Below, piece after piece: positions 32,502 through 43,208 of a stretch of DNA of 64,000 bases. The stretch lies in the NCBI GenBank assembly GCA_012934845.2, contig WNNJ02002126.1:1-64000 (forward strand), given 5' to 3'. The stretch's first letter is position 1. Each line of letters opens with the position of its first letter. Source of the DNA: Pomphorhynchus laevis (taxonomy: Eukaryota > Acanthocephala > Palaeacanthocephala > Echinorhynchida > Pomphorhynchidae). A program made the translations under genes and the position numbers. The notes below the pieces were generated by a model that did not search any database, was not told the origin of the DNA, and saw nothing but the letters and a program-made list of their open reading frames with translations.

Positions 32502-33870
32502 TATCCATTTATTTCTTTTTTGAACATCTTTATAAATTTACAGAAAGATTTTATTAAAAATATATTACTACATTCATGTAGTTTTTTGAATGCTATTTGA
32601 GGTCATAAGGGGGAACTGCTATATTTTCAGGTTTCGAACCTAATATTCCTCGACATAGCAGCGGGACTTAATAAATGCTGATTATGCATTACCTCTGAGG
32701 AACGTTGATTATTAAGTATCCTTTATCTCAAATCTAGTATCAAATTCGAAATTATTCAAATTACAGACGCTTTGAAATTATTTATATGACATTAAACAAA
32801 TAATTTATGCTAGATTATTATTTCAACAAAAAATTCTTGTCTGGTGTCTAGATATTTTTAACGAATTCTTGTTATTTTTCCAGTTAAATTCGATAAATAA
32901 TTTTGTTAATTAATTTACTGTAAAGATTTATTAATTTAAATAAATGATTCAAAGTGAATTTCAAAAAGTGCTTGATTACTGCCTAATTAAGAAGAAACCA
33001 CAAATTACTTTATTTAATCGAAGATGACGTTTTTAAATTTCCTTTTACTATGGAATGTTGATGATCAACGTTTGCGAAAGGAATTCAACAAATACGATTT
33101 TTTGTTGTAAAGATTTATAATCTCTAGCATTTTCATTAAAAATATATGATAATACATCACAGAGTTATTTGAACTTTAGCCCAAATATTCTTTCTCTTGC
33201 AAGATGAATTGCCATTAGCCTAATTTAATCATAATATAAATGTTTTAATTAATAATATTGTCAATTAACATATTAAAATTGCGAACGATATTTATTTAAA
33301 CTAGAGGTACAATCTCTGGTTGATGATCACTCTTCCATTGTAACAAACACTGCAACGAAAACCTCGATAATTCCACCAAAAAAATCGTACAACCCTCCTT
33401 TTGAAAGTTTTAAAATTCAAACTATTAAATTCTTAAACAATCAATAATTTTGGTATTGACATTTTTTATTACCTTATTGTTTTAAATACGGTAAACTTGT
33501 AATCAAATATAGCTGATTTCATAATAAAGGATTTTGATTTATTAATATTATTAATATGTTAATTCATATTAACTTTATAAACTATCGGAAATTTACAGAT
33601 TCGGAATAATAATTTGGTTCTCGGATTACTAATGTCTACTTTTACGTGATCATTGGTTATAGGAATTTGAACATAATTGCATTGATTTGTAAATAAAACA
33701 AACGGTTTGCCAAAAGATTTATCTCGTTTTGCACAACAGAATTTAACGGAATTTGTTTAGCTACATATTTGATTTAAAATGATTTCACATAAGATTTAGT
33801 TATTTGTTAAATAGTGATATAATCATTACTCATGAATATTTTAACAATAAAATATATTTTTTAAATACCG
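32502..33870. other. Intergenic, no gene recognised
   Basis: AT-rich. It contains a small hairpin near 32,642-32,690 (CTGCTAT with ATAGCAG flanking AGGTTTCGAACCT) and the second copy of a weak dispersed repeat (33,319-33,410, shared with 23,791-23,905: TTGAtGATCAcTC ... TCGTACAAC). Confidence 0.5.
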
Positions 33871-33975
33871 CTACCGGAAACTGTCGATGACCAATTTAGT
33901 TAAATTAACAAATAATTGTAATACATTGAAAACACATAACGTTGAAAATACATTGAAAACTATGATAATGCTCAC

Positions 33976-34188
33976 CTGTTCGACATGACAACGTACGTTA
34001 AAAGTCGATAAATCAGAACCACATGCATCGTTTGTAAAAATCTTTTGCTTTTTAAATTGAAAAGGGCGCATTTGGCATCTTGAAGTTCGATGGTATTTAT
34101 GTAGACATCTCTCGAGTAGGTCTGGCACATGACTATTGAGATGCACTCGTGTCCGATTTATATTTTGTATTGGCAGCACTACGAGCAT
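33976..34188 (-). CDS. Possible first exon of an unidentified gene
   Basis: An ATG at 34,188 opens a 71-codon frame with coding-like composition (RTRVHLNSHVPDLLERCLHK, QMRPFQFKKQKIFTNDACGS, RCHVEQ), ending at a strong donor, AACAG|GTGAGC, at 33,975. The frame continues without a stop to 33,871 but loses character there. No signal peptide or known domain is seen. No continuation exon could be found to the left. It may be a host exon or part of an old mobile element. Confidence 0.3.
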
Positions 34189-34504
34189 ATGAATTATTTC
34201 GTATGCTCGAAAATTATTTTCTCCTCAGATATCATAATTGCTAATTTATTTTGAGGTTTGATAAGTGTTGCTAGTTATTCATCCTGTATAAGTGGCCTAC
34301 ATGTGTTTGATGAATTACGATATCGCATATTATTCCGTTGAATTGAATATTCCTAGGCCATCATGTTTAGTAAATATAGACATCACGTTTATCAATAATT
34401 TACATAAAATCATAAAATATGAAATCCATAACTCTTAAAAAATATTTTTATGTGGCAAACGAGTGCCGGCGCACGCATACATGACCATAAAGAAAAAAAG
34501 AAGA
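34189..34504. other. Spacer, nothing recognised
   Basis: AT-rich with no coding similarity. An A-rich stretch at 34,490-34,520 lies at the 3' end of the neighbouring LINE fragment. Confidence 0.4.
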
Positions 34505-35090
34505 ACAAACAAAAATCTAAATCATGTGTCGAAAAGGTGGGAACGGAGGAGGTGTTTGAATGTGATAAAGGAGGGAGCGCGGTGAACGTCGAGAGGGAGT
34601 TGATTCCAGGCGAGTGAGGCGGCGACGAGGAAGGATCGGAGACCGTAGTTGTTGGAGTAATTAGGAACGTGGAGTAAGAGGGTATGACGGGAACGCAGCG
34701 ATAGCGAGGTGGGGCGAGTATCGTCTAAGAAAGGAAGGTTGATGAACGATGGTGAGCCGACAGCGATGAGACGAAAGGTAACGAGAATAAGGCGGAGTTT
34801 GATGCGGATGTGGATGGTGGGCCAGGAGGGTTGGGCAAAATATGTAGATGTGTGGTCGAAGCGACGGAGACGAAAGAGCACTCTAACGGCGGAGTAGATT
34901 ATGCGTTGTAGGGGTAGGATGATGATTTTGGAGAATTGGCGAAAAGGCTAAGGCAGTAATCGATTTTAGGGAAACAAGCGATGAAATAAGATACAAGAAC
35001 GGAAGTCGATAAGTGGGCGGATACGGCGAATGTCACGGAGAATTAAGTTAGACGATCGGACCTTGTCGTGGACGAAGGGTTTAAGGAAAA
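34505..35090 (-). pseudogene. LINE alpha-related 3' fragment (copy 4)
   Basis: The minus strand reads LKPFVHDKVRSSNLILRDIR, then VLFRLRRFDHTSTYFAQPSW, IRIKLRLILVTFRLIA and the closing block RSRHTLLLHVPNYSNNYGLR, SFLVAASLAWNQLPLDVHRA. It matches the C-terminus of alpha2 ORF2 (LKPFVRDKVRSSTLIPRNLR; FGFRSFLVAAPLSWNHLPIH) but is clearly diverged, so it is a sister subfamily. It is 5'-truncated in the RT thumb, and its 5' end joins an RT fragment of a different element at about 35,090. Confidence 0.8.
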
Positions 35091-35800
35091 GGTGACCAAA
35101 AAATAAACTTTCCTTAATATCAGTCAATGTTTGCCAAAGGTTGCGTAGTTCAACAATTGCACCAACACTGCAAGTACCGTCAGCATACCACCGATGTGTC
35201 ACATTTGCATCTATTGGAAGTATACCATAATCATGTGTTGATTAAAAAGTTCCCTTATCGAGTGGACTGCGGTTTCTGCTTCACACCTCTGTCAGGCATA
35301 TAATTACATTTGTTTACCGACATTCTGTTAATTTGTTTAAAATATCGATAACACGGATTTTGGCATTATTCTCCAACTAATGTCACCAATATTAATTGGC
35401 ATCACTCCAGAATTCTTATCTAGAGGAATAAATCTACTAGTCATCAATACATCAGCATTCAATGAACTGATATTATCAGATGCTCTTATAATTGCAAATT
35501 CAGCTAATGCAATCAATAGACGCATATATTCTTTAATGTAATTAATTAATTGGTTTGTATCATATAAAACCAATAATCGGTATCCATACCTGAAAGGCCA
35601 CATGATCCATGAGTTCCCTCAGAGGCCATTCTTATTTGATTGTGATATATTGCTAGACATGGACTTCAATGATGATCTTAACAATCTGGTAAGAACTACT
35701 ATTCACGATAAATTTCGAATCAACTGACTTTGCATTTGGATGCAAATGTAACAACTTCTTTAAACCGGAATCAACCTGCCTCCAACATGCATGTCTAGAT
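35091..35800 (-). pseudogene. Fragment of the 58-61 kb type RT element
   Basis: On the minus strand: LHLHPNAKS, then GTHGSCGLSGMDTDYW, RLLIALAEFAI, FIPLDKNSGVMPINIGDISW and, near 35,190, RWYADGTCSVGAIVEL. These match the invertebrate RT family seen at 57.8-61.2 kb (there DGIRPIGVCYTTRR and VWFADDANFVG). The stretch between the RPIG-like block and the catalytic YAD/FADD block is mostly missing and frames shift, so it is an internally deleted relic. The LINE alpha-related fragment cuts it at its 3' side. Confidence 0.6.
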
Positions 35801-35801
35801 T

Positions 35802-35840
35802 TAGCAGATATCTTTAATATCTACTAAATCTAGATTTGTA
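35802..35840. repeat. Hairpin, 18-bp arms
   Basis: TCTAGATTTAGCAGATAT, a 5-base loop region, then the inverted copy with one mismatch. It lies at the border between two retroelement relics. Confidence 0.75.
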
Positions 35841-36100
35841 TAAAGAGTACTAAAATCGTATGTATTTATATTTTAAAAATTTATTCCTTTTGTCTGTTCT
35901 AAAAATTCTTTTGTAGAATTAATACTGAAATAGTGTTTTATACCAGTATTAATTTCGATTACCTTGCAATATTTTTTGAAGTGTGCTTTAATTACTTTAA
36001 GTATTTTATTCATATAGACAGAAAGTGGTTTTAATGTACATTTAAACGCACTACATATGAACCTAGGTTTTATTGGATTTTTATGTAATTATCGTATACA

Positions 36101-36155
36101 TGCTAATGATGTATAATACATGCTAATGATGTATAATACATGCTAATGATGTATT
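36101..36155. repeat. 20-bp unit repeated about 2.75 times
   Basis: ATGCTAATGATGTATAATAC at 36,101, 36,121 and, partial, 36,141. It lies between the two tandem RT pieces. Confidence 0.9.
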
Positions 36156-37321
36156 TCCTCTGATAAAACTATCTAGTATCTTATTCTAGTACAAAGTATA
36201 TTATTTGTTATCCATCCATAAAAATTTGCCACTTAAGAGTTTAAATTTATTCTTTATATTATTGTGTTGATTTATATATTTTACTATTTTCTGCTTGATG
36301 TTATTTTTACAGTAACCTAGTTTAAAATATGTATCTATTAAATTATTTAAATGATTTTAAAGAAAGCCAATATCATTACATATTGTTGCAATTCTTAAAA
36401 TTTTATTATTTAATGTATTATATTTTATATTATATGGTATGCATGAATGCTCATGCAAAAATATGTTTCTTGTAAATTTAAATATGTCATCTTTACGATA
36501 TAAATTAATAGTAGTTTTAGTTAATGTTAATTTAATGTTCATATCTAGATATACACCTTCTTTATCATTAATATTGGTTTTGTTAAGAATAAGGCTTTCT
36601 GGATAAATGTGCTCACTAATTGAATAAAAATTATTAGAATTAAATACACATATATCATCAATGTATCGAAACATATATTTCATATATTTATATTGTTTAG
36701 ATTTAGTTTTTACACAGTTATGAACAAATTCATATTCTAGAAAAGCTTAAAAATAAGTCAGCTACTATTATAGTAGGGCTACTAATATAGTATCCCAAAT
36801 AATTGGGCTACTATTACCTCCTATTGGAAAACCTTATATGCCCCTACCTTTAAATAACTTTTATTTACCAAAATATTTAAAGCTTCTAGTAATTCAATTT
36901 TATTCATATATTTATCAATAATATAAATTATCAATTTTAATATAAATTATATTATAATTTATATTCTGTTATTGTAAATATTTATATTTTGAAAATGGAT
37001 TCCTTTTGTGTGTTCTAAAAATTCTTTTGTTGAAAATATAAGTTTAACTTCGATTACCTTGCAATATTTTTAAAGTGGTTTTTTATAGAATTAAAAGTTA
37101 ATTAATCTCTTAATTACGTTAAGCATTTAATTCACATAAAGTGAACATATACATAAACAAATACATGAACCTTGGATTTATTGGATATTTCTAATTTTGG
37201 GTTCCAATATAATATCTATACATTTATTAATAAAGTTTTTTTTGTTAATTTAGGAACATTAACTGTTAACAATAAAACTACTTTTATTGTTAATATTAAC
37301 ATTTAATATTAATATTATACA

Positions 37322-37364
37322 ATATTATTACGTATCAGCTTTACAAGCTGATACGTAATAATAT
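37322..37364. repeat. Hairpin with perfect 20-bp arms
   Basis: ATATTATTACGTATCAGCTT, loop TAC, then the exact reverse complement. Partial repeats of CAGCTTGTAA follow. Confidence 0.92.
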
Positions 37365-37527
37365 CAGCTTGTAATAGTCAGCTTGTAAAGTCATGTAAAG
37401 TCAGTTACAGTGATGGTAAGCATGACTTCGCGGATGGCACGCAGAGCATGTGTTCAAAATTAAATTATTTTTTACACTATTTAGTGTAAAGACCCATTTG
37501 CGTGGAACTAATAATTATTGTAAAAAA

Positions 37528-37772
37528 CATTTATTGTACGATTATAGTATTTTGTATTACAATAACTGTCTATTATACAACTTAGCCTATCATTAAATCA
37601 GCTAACTGAGTCTACGTATTGTTATATAATTATAAAATAAACAAAACATAATTAATGTTTTCATTATACAAAATAATGTATATTTTCTGTTGTTATTATT
37701 AACATTTATTGTATGATTATAGTATTTCATATTACAATAACTGTCTATTATACAACTTAGCCTATCATAGTC
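37528..37772. repeat. Direct duplication of about 66 bp, 176 bp apart
   Basis: ACATTTATTGTA(C/T)GATTATAG through CAACTTAGCCTATCAT occurs at about 37,528-37,595 and 37,705-37,770 with few differences. It lies at the end of the N-terminal part of the YIDD relic. Confidence 0.8.
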
Positions 37773-38069
37773 GTTAATTAATTTTTGATTTATTAAACAT
37801 ACGATATCTTTAGAAAAATTTCTTATCTTTACATGAAGATCTTTCACCTTATTATCTCTTAAAAGTTGTTTTAATATTTCTAATTGTTCATTTATATACA
37901 TATCTTTTTTAATATTTTTAACTCTATTTTTCCTATTCCTTTTATCACCATGACTTCTTGGTTTGCGTTTAACCGGATTATTATAATATAGTTGTTTATT
38001 ATGTATTATACTACTTCTGCCAATTCCTTGTACCACGTCATTCAATCCTAATGGGTACATGGAATTCAA

Positions 38070-38739
38070 TTGTATATCATAAAAATATTTTTAATTCAAT
38101 TATGTTCTTAGATTTTACATTAAAATATGTAAAATCCATGTTAATTCATGTTATCTTGTTATAAGATATTTTTTTCTCGTGTCTATTTCCGTATTTCTGT
38201 TTCTTTCCGTATTTTTATGTAACGTTTTGTGAATGCAAACAAACTCTAGTGTAATCATGATCAATGCAACAAAATGATGGTCGAGTTAAATCGTCATCAT
38301 TTGATTGACATTGCATCATGGTTAAAATTCCATCCGATTATTATGAATTCTAGTTATGCGAACTTTTAAGTCTGACAAATTTCTGTTATTTTATGCTCTT
38401 ACTCTTCAGGTTGTTTGAGTAAACATAACTTTTGATTTGAAATATGTGAATATTTGCATACTCCTCTTATCCTCGTAGTTATGCATATTTCAATGCGCTA
38501 TCACATCATACAAGGCACTCACAATCTAAAAATAACCGAAAATTTCACAATTTGCATTTTTATAAACGTGATACAACGGTAAAGGGAGAGCATGGTGATC
38601 GCAATTGCGAAACAAAAATAGGGAATGATTCATACGCTATTTTTCCTGTATGTGATAACATTCGGTTTCGGCAAAAGGGGTTGCATTTTGAATGAATTGA
38701 ATCGCTTAGTAACGGCTTTGGCGATATTAACGAAATTCA
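38070..38739. other. Upstream region of the membrane-protein gene
   Basis: No coding similarity. A short upstream frame starts at 38,625 and overlaps the main start codon out of frame, so it could act as an upstream ORF. Promoter elements are not identifiable. Confidence 0.35.
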
Positions 38740-39624
38740 ATGAAAAGGAATCGGCAAGGTGCGTCCGCAACAAAGAGAAGCACCTCGTTGTCGGATTATC
38801 AGCAAACGAAAGAAATAAAAGAAACGCTTATTAACGTTTCATCAGCGAGTTCACAACTCCATAAATCGAACATAGAGAGCAATGACAACGCGATACGACG
38901 GCCTGAAGAAATACTGTCTATAAAGGAACCACATACCATTAACGCACCACCACCACTACTGTGCAGCAATGATCATATACGCCGTGTAAAGTCAAATTCA
39001 GAATTGTTAACATTACTCCAACCTGTTATTCAAGTGCCGTCATTCCAAAATCCAGTGTCGGCATCATCGGTGACATCATTGTCAACACAACAAGGTGGCG
39101 GTCGAGATAAATCATTGTCATTTCATAGTCCATCAACAAGTAGTCGCAGTAGTAGACAGCTTATCAATGTTTTTAAAACCAAGTTATCGCTGGTCAAAGA
39201 TATGGAAAGCAAGTATTTAACGAAGAAATTCAAGAATACAAATAAAAATTCTCGAAAGCGAATTTATAGTGTCGACTATAATGCAAACGTGTTACGGCTA
39301 TTGTTCACCGAGGATGTCGAAGACAACGCTGATTGGCAAGATCTAAATAATAACAAATGGGATGATCACATAGAAGACTGCAATACGTCTAAAGAAGACC
39401 TACACAAGACCATACTTTCGCTAAAACATGATCAAAGCAAAAAATACGAAAACTTTAGACGCACCAGGATTTCTACGGCCTTTGCACTGATCTGTGCAAT
39501 CTACTTCATTTTGATGAGTGTTGCAATCTCCCTAATTTGGAATTTTGCCGTCGTTACAATGAGATTGAAGGAAGCCTTGAAAATATGCTATAATAAACCA
39601 GATAACATCACAGTTTGTTGGTGA
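38740..39624 (+). CDS. Orphan single-pass membrane protein, intronless, 294 aa
   Basis: Starts at ATG 38,740 (MKRNRQGASATKRS) with a stop four codons upstream in frame; ends TGA. No family is recognised. Residues 1-150 are polar and rich in Ser, Thr, Asn and Gln, with Pro-rich and Ser-run segments (SSSVTSL-like, SPSTSSRSSRQ), typical of disordered cytoplasmic tails. About 155-240 is charged (KMESKYLTKKFKN-like, then acidic EDVEDNADWQDL). One hydrophobic segment at about 244-272 (FALICAIYFILMSVAISLIW) is preceded by KKYENFRRTR, which predicts N-in, C-out. The 22-residue tail has an NIT sequon and two Cys. Codons and length suggest a real host gene. It stands alone between retroelement relics, and upstream exons cannot be excluded. 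Confidence 0.65.
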   Translation: MKRNRQGASATKRSTSLSDYQQTKEIKETLINVSSASSQLHKSNIESNDNAIRRPEEILSIKEPHTINAPPPLLCSNDHIRRVKSNSELLTLLQPVIQVPSFQNPVSASSVTSLSTQQGGGRDKSLSFHSPSTSSRSSRQLINVFKTKLSLVKDMESKYLTKKFKNTNKNSRKRIYSVDYNANVLRLLFTEDVEDNADWQDLNNNKWDDHIEDCNTSKEDLHKTILSLKHDQSKKYENFRRTRISTAFALICAIYFILMSVAISLIWNFAVVTMRLKEALKICYNKPDNITVCW

Positions 39625-40319
39625 TATATGTTTACTAAAAAAGAAACTTTAAGGTTCTTTGGAAACGAACTCATTTTGTTTAAGTTTTGCTTATTTATTC
39701 TAAGCTACAATATATTTATTAGGAGAGGTAGTCTTATAACTTACAAATTATTCGCGTGTATTCATTACCCAACATCATTGTAGTATACTTGTATTGTACG
39801 CCGAATCCAATATAAAACAGAAATCATGAGATTAATGATTCAATCTTTTACTTACTTCTCATCGAAGACAGTCCGTCTATTCATATTTAACTTTAGAGTG
39901 GTTGCATTTTTACCTAAGACAGGGACATTACAACTCACCACTTTCAGATATAAGGATATGTCGCAATAACTAGTTTTCCAGATATGTGGTAGCGTGCTCC
40001 CCAATTAAATACGAGGCTAACGTCTAGTCAGTCTCGGGTCATAATGTTTCATGATAACATAGTTGGACTGCGAAATATTTAGTATATTAACTAAATATAG
40101 TATATTAACCTTCCTTGAACCCTCCCCCTATACTCCCATTACCTTATCTCTTTTATACCCTTTAACCCCATTTCCCCTATAAATTCCATTTAATCTCTTT
40201 AACCCAGTTTACTTCATTGTTCATTTGTTTTACATATTAATTTAACAATATTAATATTGTTTTATTTTATAATAATATAAAAAAAAACAGAATAAGAACC
40301 GCAAAAGCTGAAAATTGAT
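39625..40319. other. Downstream spacer, no gene recognised
   Basis: Contains a pyrimidine-rich stretch at about 40,105-40,220 (CCTCCCCCTATACTCCC and similar) before the Penelope-like element. No coding similarity. Confidence 0.4.
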
Positions 40320-40447
40320 TTTCTCGAAACGTTTTGATTCTTCATGAGTCTTCGTCAATTGTATATATATGCAATTATAATTTAAGGTATTCGCTGTTGC
40401 TGGGAACGTCGAAGAGTACTTGTTCATATTTGAATTTACTTAGAAGA

Positions 40448-40576
40448 ATTTACTTATTAACGTTTCGCCCTTTGGGTTTTTTTAGGGAGTTTTTAACCAG
40501 TGGTTTAACCTGGTAAAAAATTCTTTTCTTATAACTATATAAAAAAACCCAAAGGGCGAAACGTTAATAAGTAAAT
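40448..40576. repeat. Perfect 37-bp inverted repeat of the Penelope-like element
   Basis: Left arm 40,448-40,484 starts ATTTACTTATTAACGTTTCG. The right arm 40,540-40,576 is its exact reverse complement, with a 55-bp spacer. The arms include GGGCGAAACG, the 3' core of a hammerhead-like motif, so an element terminus has been copied in both directions. Confidence 0.9.
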
Positions 40577-40712
40577 TATTTGATTTGCTAGTGTAATTAC
40601 ATATATATAGTAATTATAATATAATTATTATATATTATAATTATAATTGTAATTTGCTTTTTGAACACTTTTAAATTTTCAAGAAAATTTATAAGTGTTA
40701 AGCAAATTACAA

Positions 40713-40740
40713 TTGATAAAGGCCTCTTGGCCGAAACGTC
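40713..40740 (+). ncRNA. Degenerate hammerhead ribozyme core
   Basis: Core 1 TTGATAA (consensus CTGANGA, two differences), stem II GGCC/GGCC closed by TCTT, core 2 GAAAC, then GTC. The arrangement and the GGCC stem are those of Penelope-type hammerheads. The two core changes should abolish or weaken cleavage, so this is a relic. Confidence 0.6.
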
Positions 40741-41502
40741 TTGAATCTCATTTTGTGCAATTTTCTTGTTTTTATTATTTCTGAAGAATATATATACGTC
40801 ATTGAGACCGAATGGATCATCAGTCGCGAAACGTCCAATTGCTCGCATTTCAGCCCGTTTTCTTTCTTCTTGAGACTGAAATCCTCCTTCGAACAAGATT
40901 TAATGGAACGTGTGACCGGTTTCTATCGTGCGTTTTACTACCGCGTCCGCTGCGAGTCATCCTGCGCGTGTATCAGCTCTTCTGTTGTTCAAGCGCATAC
41001 TGAAAATGCGACCAGTTTCACCAATATATTGGGCTCCGCATTCGTTACAATGCGCGCAGTAGAGAACGTTTTTCGTTTTGCAGTCTATAGATGTTCTTAT
41101 GCAAACACAAACTTCATTAGAATTACTTTTTAAGCTGTTGCATTCTTTTATGCTTTCGCAAGCCTTGCATCTAGGTCTCATACAGCGCTTACAACCACCT
41201 AGTGGTGAAGGTGATTTTCTGGATAGGCGAGATCTTGTAAGACTATGCGATAACTTGACAGGAATCGTAAAAAGTATTCTATATTTAATCATACATAATA
41301 AATGATTGACAAACTTTTTTAAGGCCTTAAAAAAATTTGGGATCTAATATACATACAATTTTGAAAAAAGCGAAAAGCCGAAACGTAAAAATATTTTTCT
41401 TTTTTGCTAAACGTTCGGTGTATTGACAATCATTTATTAGATACCCAGCATCCTATATGGATCCTGAACAGCAATTTATTCAAACACAACCTATATATAT
41501 TG

Positions 41503-41994
41503 AATAGTTGCTAGGTTACACAAGGTGACTTTCGCATTGAAAACCAGCTACATAATCCTTCCTTCATGATATCCAATTCCATACACCCTGACTACTAACT
41601 GCAAAATTGCAACAGCCGTTTTCGTTTCGCCCGCTTTTTGCCACATGCTGGTAGCCCCGGGATCGTCAAAAGGCTGACTACCAACTCTTCTCCTTTTGAA
41701 TTTGACTCATCCGAGATTCGAGCTGTCGCTCTCCGTACTTGGCTTGCGCTCTTGACTGCTAAGCTACGAATCCAGGATTACCAGATTTCACCAGTATATG
41801 AAACCTTCCATCATAATCACCAGAAACTGCATTGTCCAAGATGCTATCTGGCATGCTTATTATATGTTGTTTCGTTTGGGATCATAAAGATCGATTGAAA
41901 TCGAGACTGGTGATCCTTTGATGGATGCTTATTTATTGAATAGTTGATAGGTTACACAAGGTGAGTTTTGCATTGAAAACCAGCTACAATGAAC
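41503..41994. repeat. Direct repeats of about 52 bp flanking a 385-bp unique segment
   Basis: AATAGTTGCTAGGTTACACA at 41,503 and AATAGTTGATAGGTTACACA at 41,939 each extend some 52 bp through CATTGAAAACCAGCTACA. Between them lies an 86-codon plus frame (41,638-41,898) with no recognised similarity. The second copy runs directly into the 46-bp minisatellite. Confidence 0.8.
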
Positions 41995-43208
41995 ATTTTT
42001 AATACCGATAGGAAATCAATATTAAAACGCACAAATGAACTTTTAAATAGCGATCGGAGATTAAAAAATTAAACCCACAAATGAACATTTTTAATGCCGA
42101 AAAGAGATCAAAATTAAAAAGCAAAAATAAAAATTTTTAATACCGATCGGAGATCAAAATTAAAACGCACAAATGAACATTTTTAATACCGATCGGAGAT
42201 TAAAATTAAAACGCATATGAACATTTTTAATACCGATAGGAGATTAAAATTAAAAAGCAAAAATGAACATTTTTGATACCGATCGGAGATCAAAATTAAA
42301 ACCCAAAAATGAACATTTCTAATGCCTATCGGAGATTTAAATTAAAACGCACAAATGAACATTTTTAATACCTATAAGAGATTAAAATTAAAACGCAAAA
42401 ATTAACTTTTAAATACCGATCGGGGATTAAAAAATTAAACGCACACGTGAACATTTTTAATACCGATAAGAGATCAAAATTAAAACGCACAAATTAACTT
42501 TTAAATACCGATCGGGGATTAAAAAATTTAACGCACAAATGAACATTTTTAATGCTGATCGGAGATTAAAATTAAAACGCATAAATGAACATTTTTATTA
42601 CCGATCGGAGATATAAATTAAAACGCACAAATAAACATTTTTAATACCGATAAGAGATCAAAATTAAAACGCACTAATTAACTTTTAAATACTGATCGGA
42701 GATTAAAAAATTAAACGCACAAATGAACATTTTTAATGCCGATCGGAGATTAAAATTAAAACGCATATGAACATTTTTAATACCGATCGGAGATAAATTA
42801 AAACGAACAAAAAAACATTTTTAATACCGATAAGAGATCAAAATTAAAACGCACAGATTAAGTGTTAAATACTGATCACTGATTAAAAAATAAAACGCAC
42901 AAATGAACATTTTTAATAGCGATAAGAGATCAAAATTAAAACGCACAAATTAACTTTTAAATACCGATCGGAGATTAAAAAATTTAACGCACAAATGAAC
43001 ATTTTTAATGCCGATCGGAGATTAAAATTAAAACGCATATGAACATTTTTAGTACCGATCGGAGATAAAAATTAAAACGCACAAATAAACATTTTTAATA
43101 CCGATAAGAGATCAAAATTAAAACGCACTAATTAATTTTTAAATACTGATCGGAGATTAAAAAATTAAACGCATAAATGAACATTTTTAATACCGATCGG
43201 AGATTAAA
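41985..43208. repeat. 46-bp minisatellite, about 26 copies
   Basis: The unit starts AACATTTTTAATACCGATCG and continues GAGATTAAAATTAAAACGCA then CAAATG. Variants (CTTTTAAATACCGATC; GATAAGAGATCAAAA) recur together, the latter at 42,468, 42,652, 42,832, 42,924 and 43,106. That gives a four-unit higher-order period of about 182 bp with one two-unit step. The array abuts the truncated RT of LINE C at 43,209. Confidence 0.93.

Larger units (their letters stand above)
35841..38069 (-). pseudogene. Rearranged YIDD reverse transcriptase relic
   Basis: Minus-strand pieces in reading order: an N-terminal part at 38,069-37,602 (MYPLGLNDVVQGIGRSSIIH, then a Lys/Arg-rich stretch); RT fingers at about 37,200-36,985; the catalytic block RYIDDICVFN and following [20 protein letters not shown] at 36,683-36,357; and then a second copy of the fingers (NPIKPRFICSAFKCTLKPLS, TYDFSTLYTNL) at about 36,090-35,850. 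So a partial element is followed by the start of another in tandem. Penelope-like elements often form such tandems, but I cannot assign the family with certainty. Decayed and AT-rich. Confidence 0.55.
40320..41420 (-). mobile_element. Penelope-like element, GIY-YIG endonuclease end with ribozyme-like termini
   Basis: The minus frame at 41,292-40,957 reads GGCKRCMRPRCKACESIKEC, then CKTKNVLYCAHCNECGAQYI and GETGRIFSMRLNNRRADTRA. This is the Cys-rich linker plus GIY-YIG domain (here LY...QYIG) of Penelope-like elements. A related frame fragment continues downstream, broken. Flanking are motifs of the hammerhead ribozyme typical of these elements: TTGATAAAGGCCTCTTGGCC + GAAACGTC on the plus strand at 40,713-40,740, and a weaker minus-strand TTGACGA ... 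AAAAC at 40,358-40,330. A 37-bp inverted repeat lies between. The RT is absent, so this is a 5'-truncated or rearranged copy. Confidence 0.75.

Noticed and set aside
32630-32700. tRNA-like segment (AGGTTTCGAACCT resembles a T-arm)
   Set aside because: The word is simply palindromic; no acceptor, D or anticodon arms can be folded around it.
41638-41898. 86-codon plus-strand frame between direct repeats
   Set aside because: No similarity, signal or splice evidence; kept only as a note in the repeat entry.
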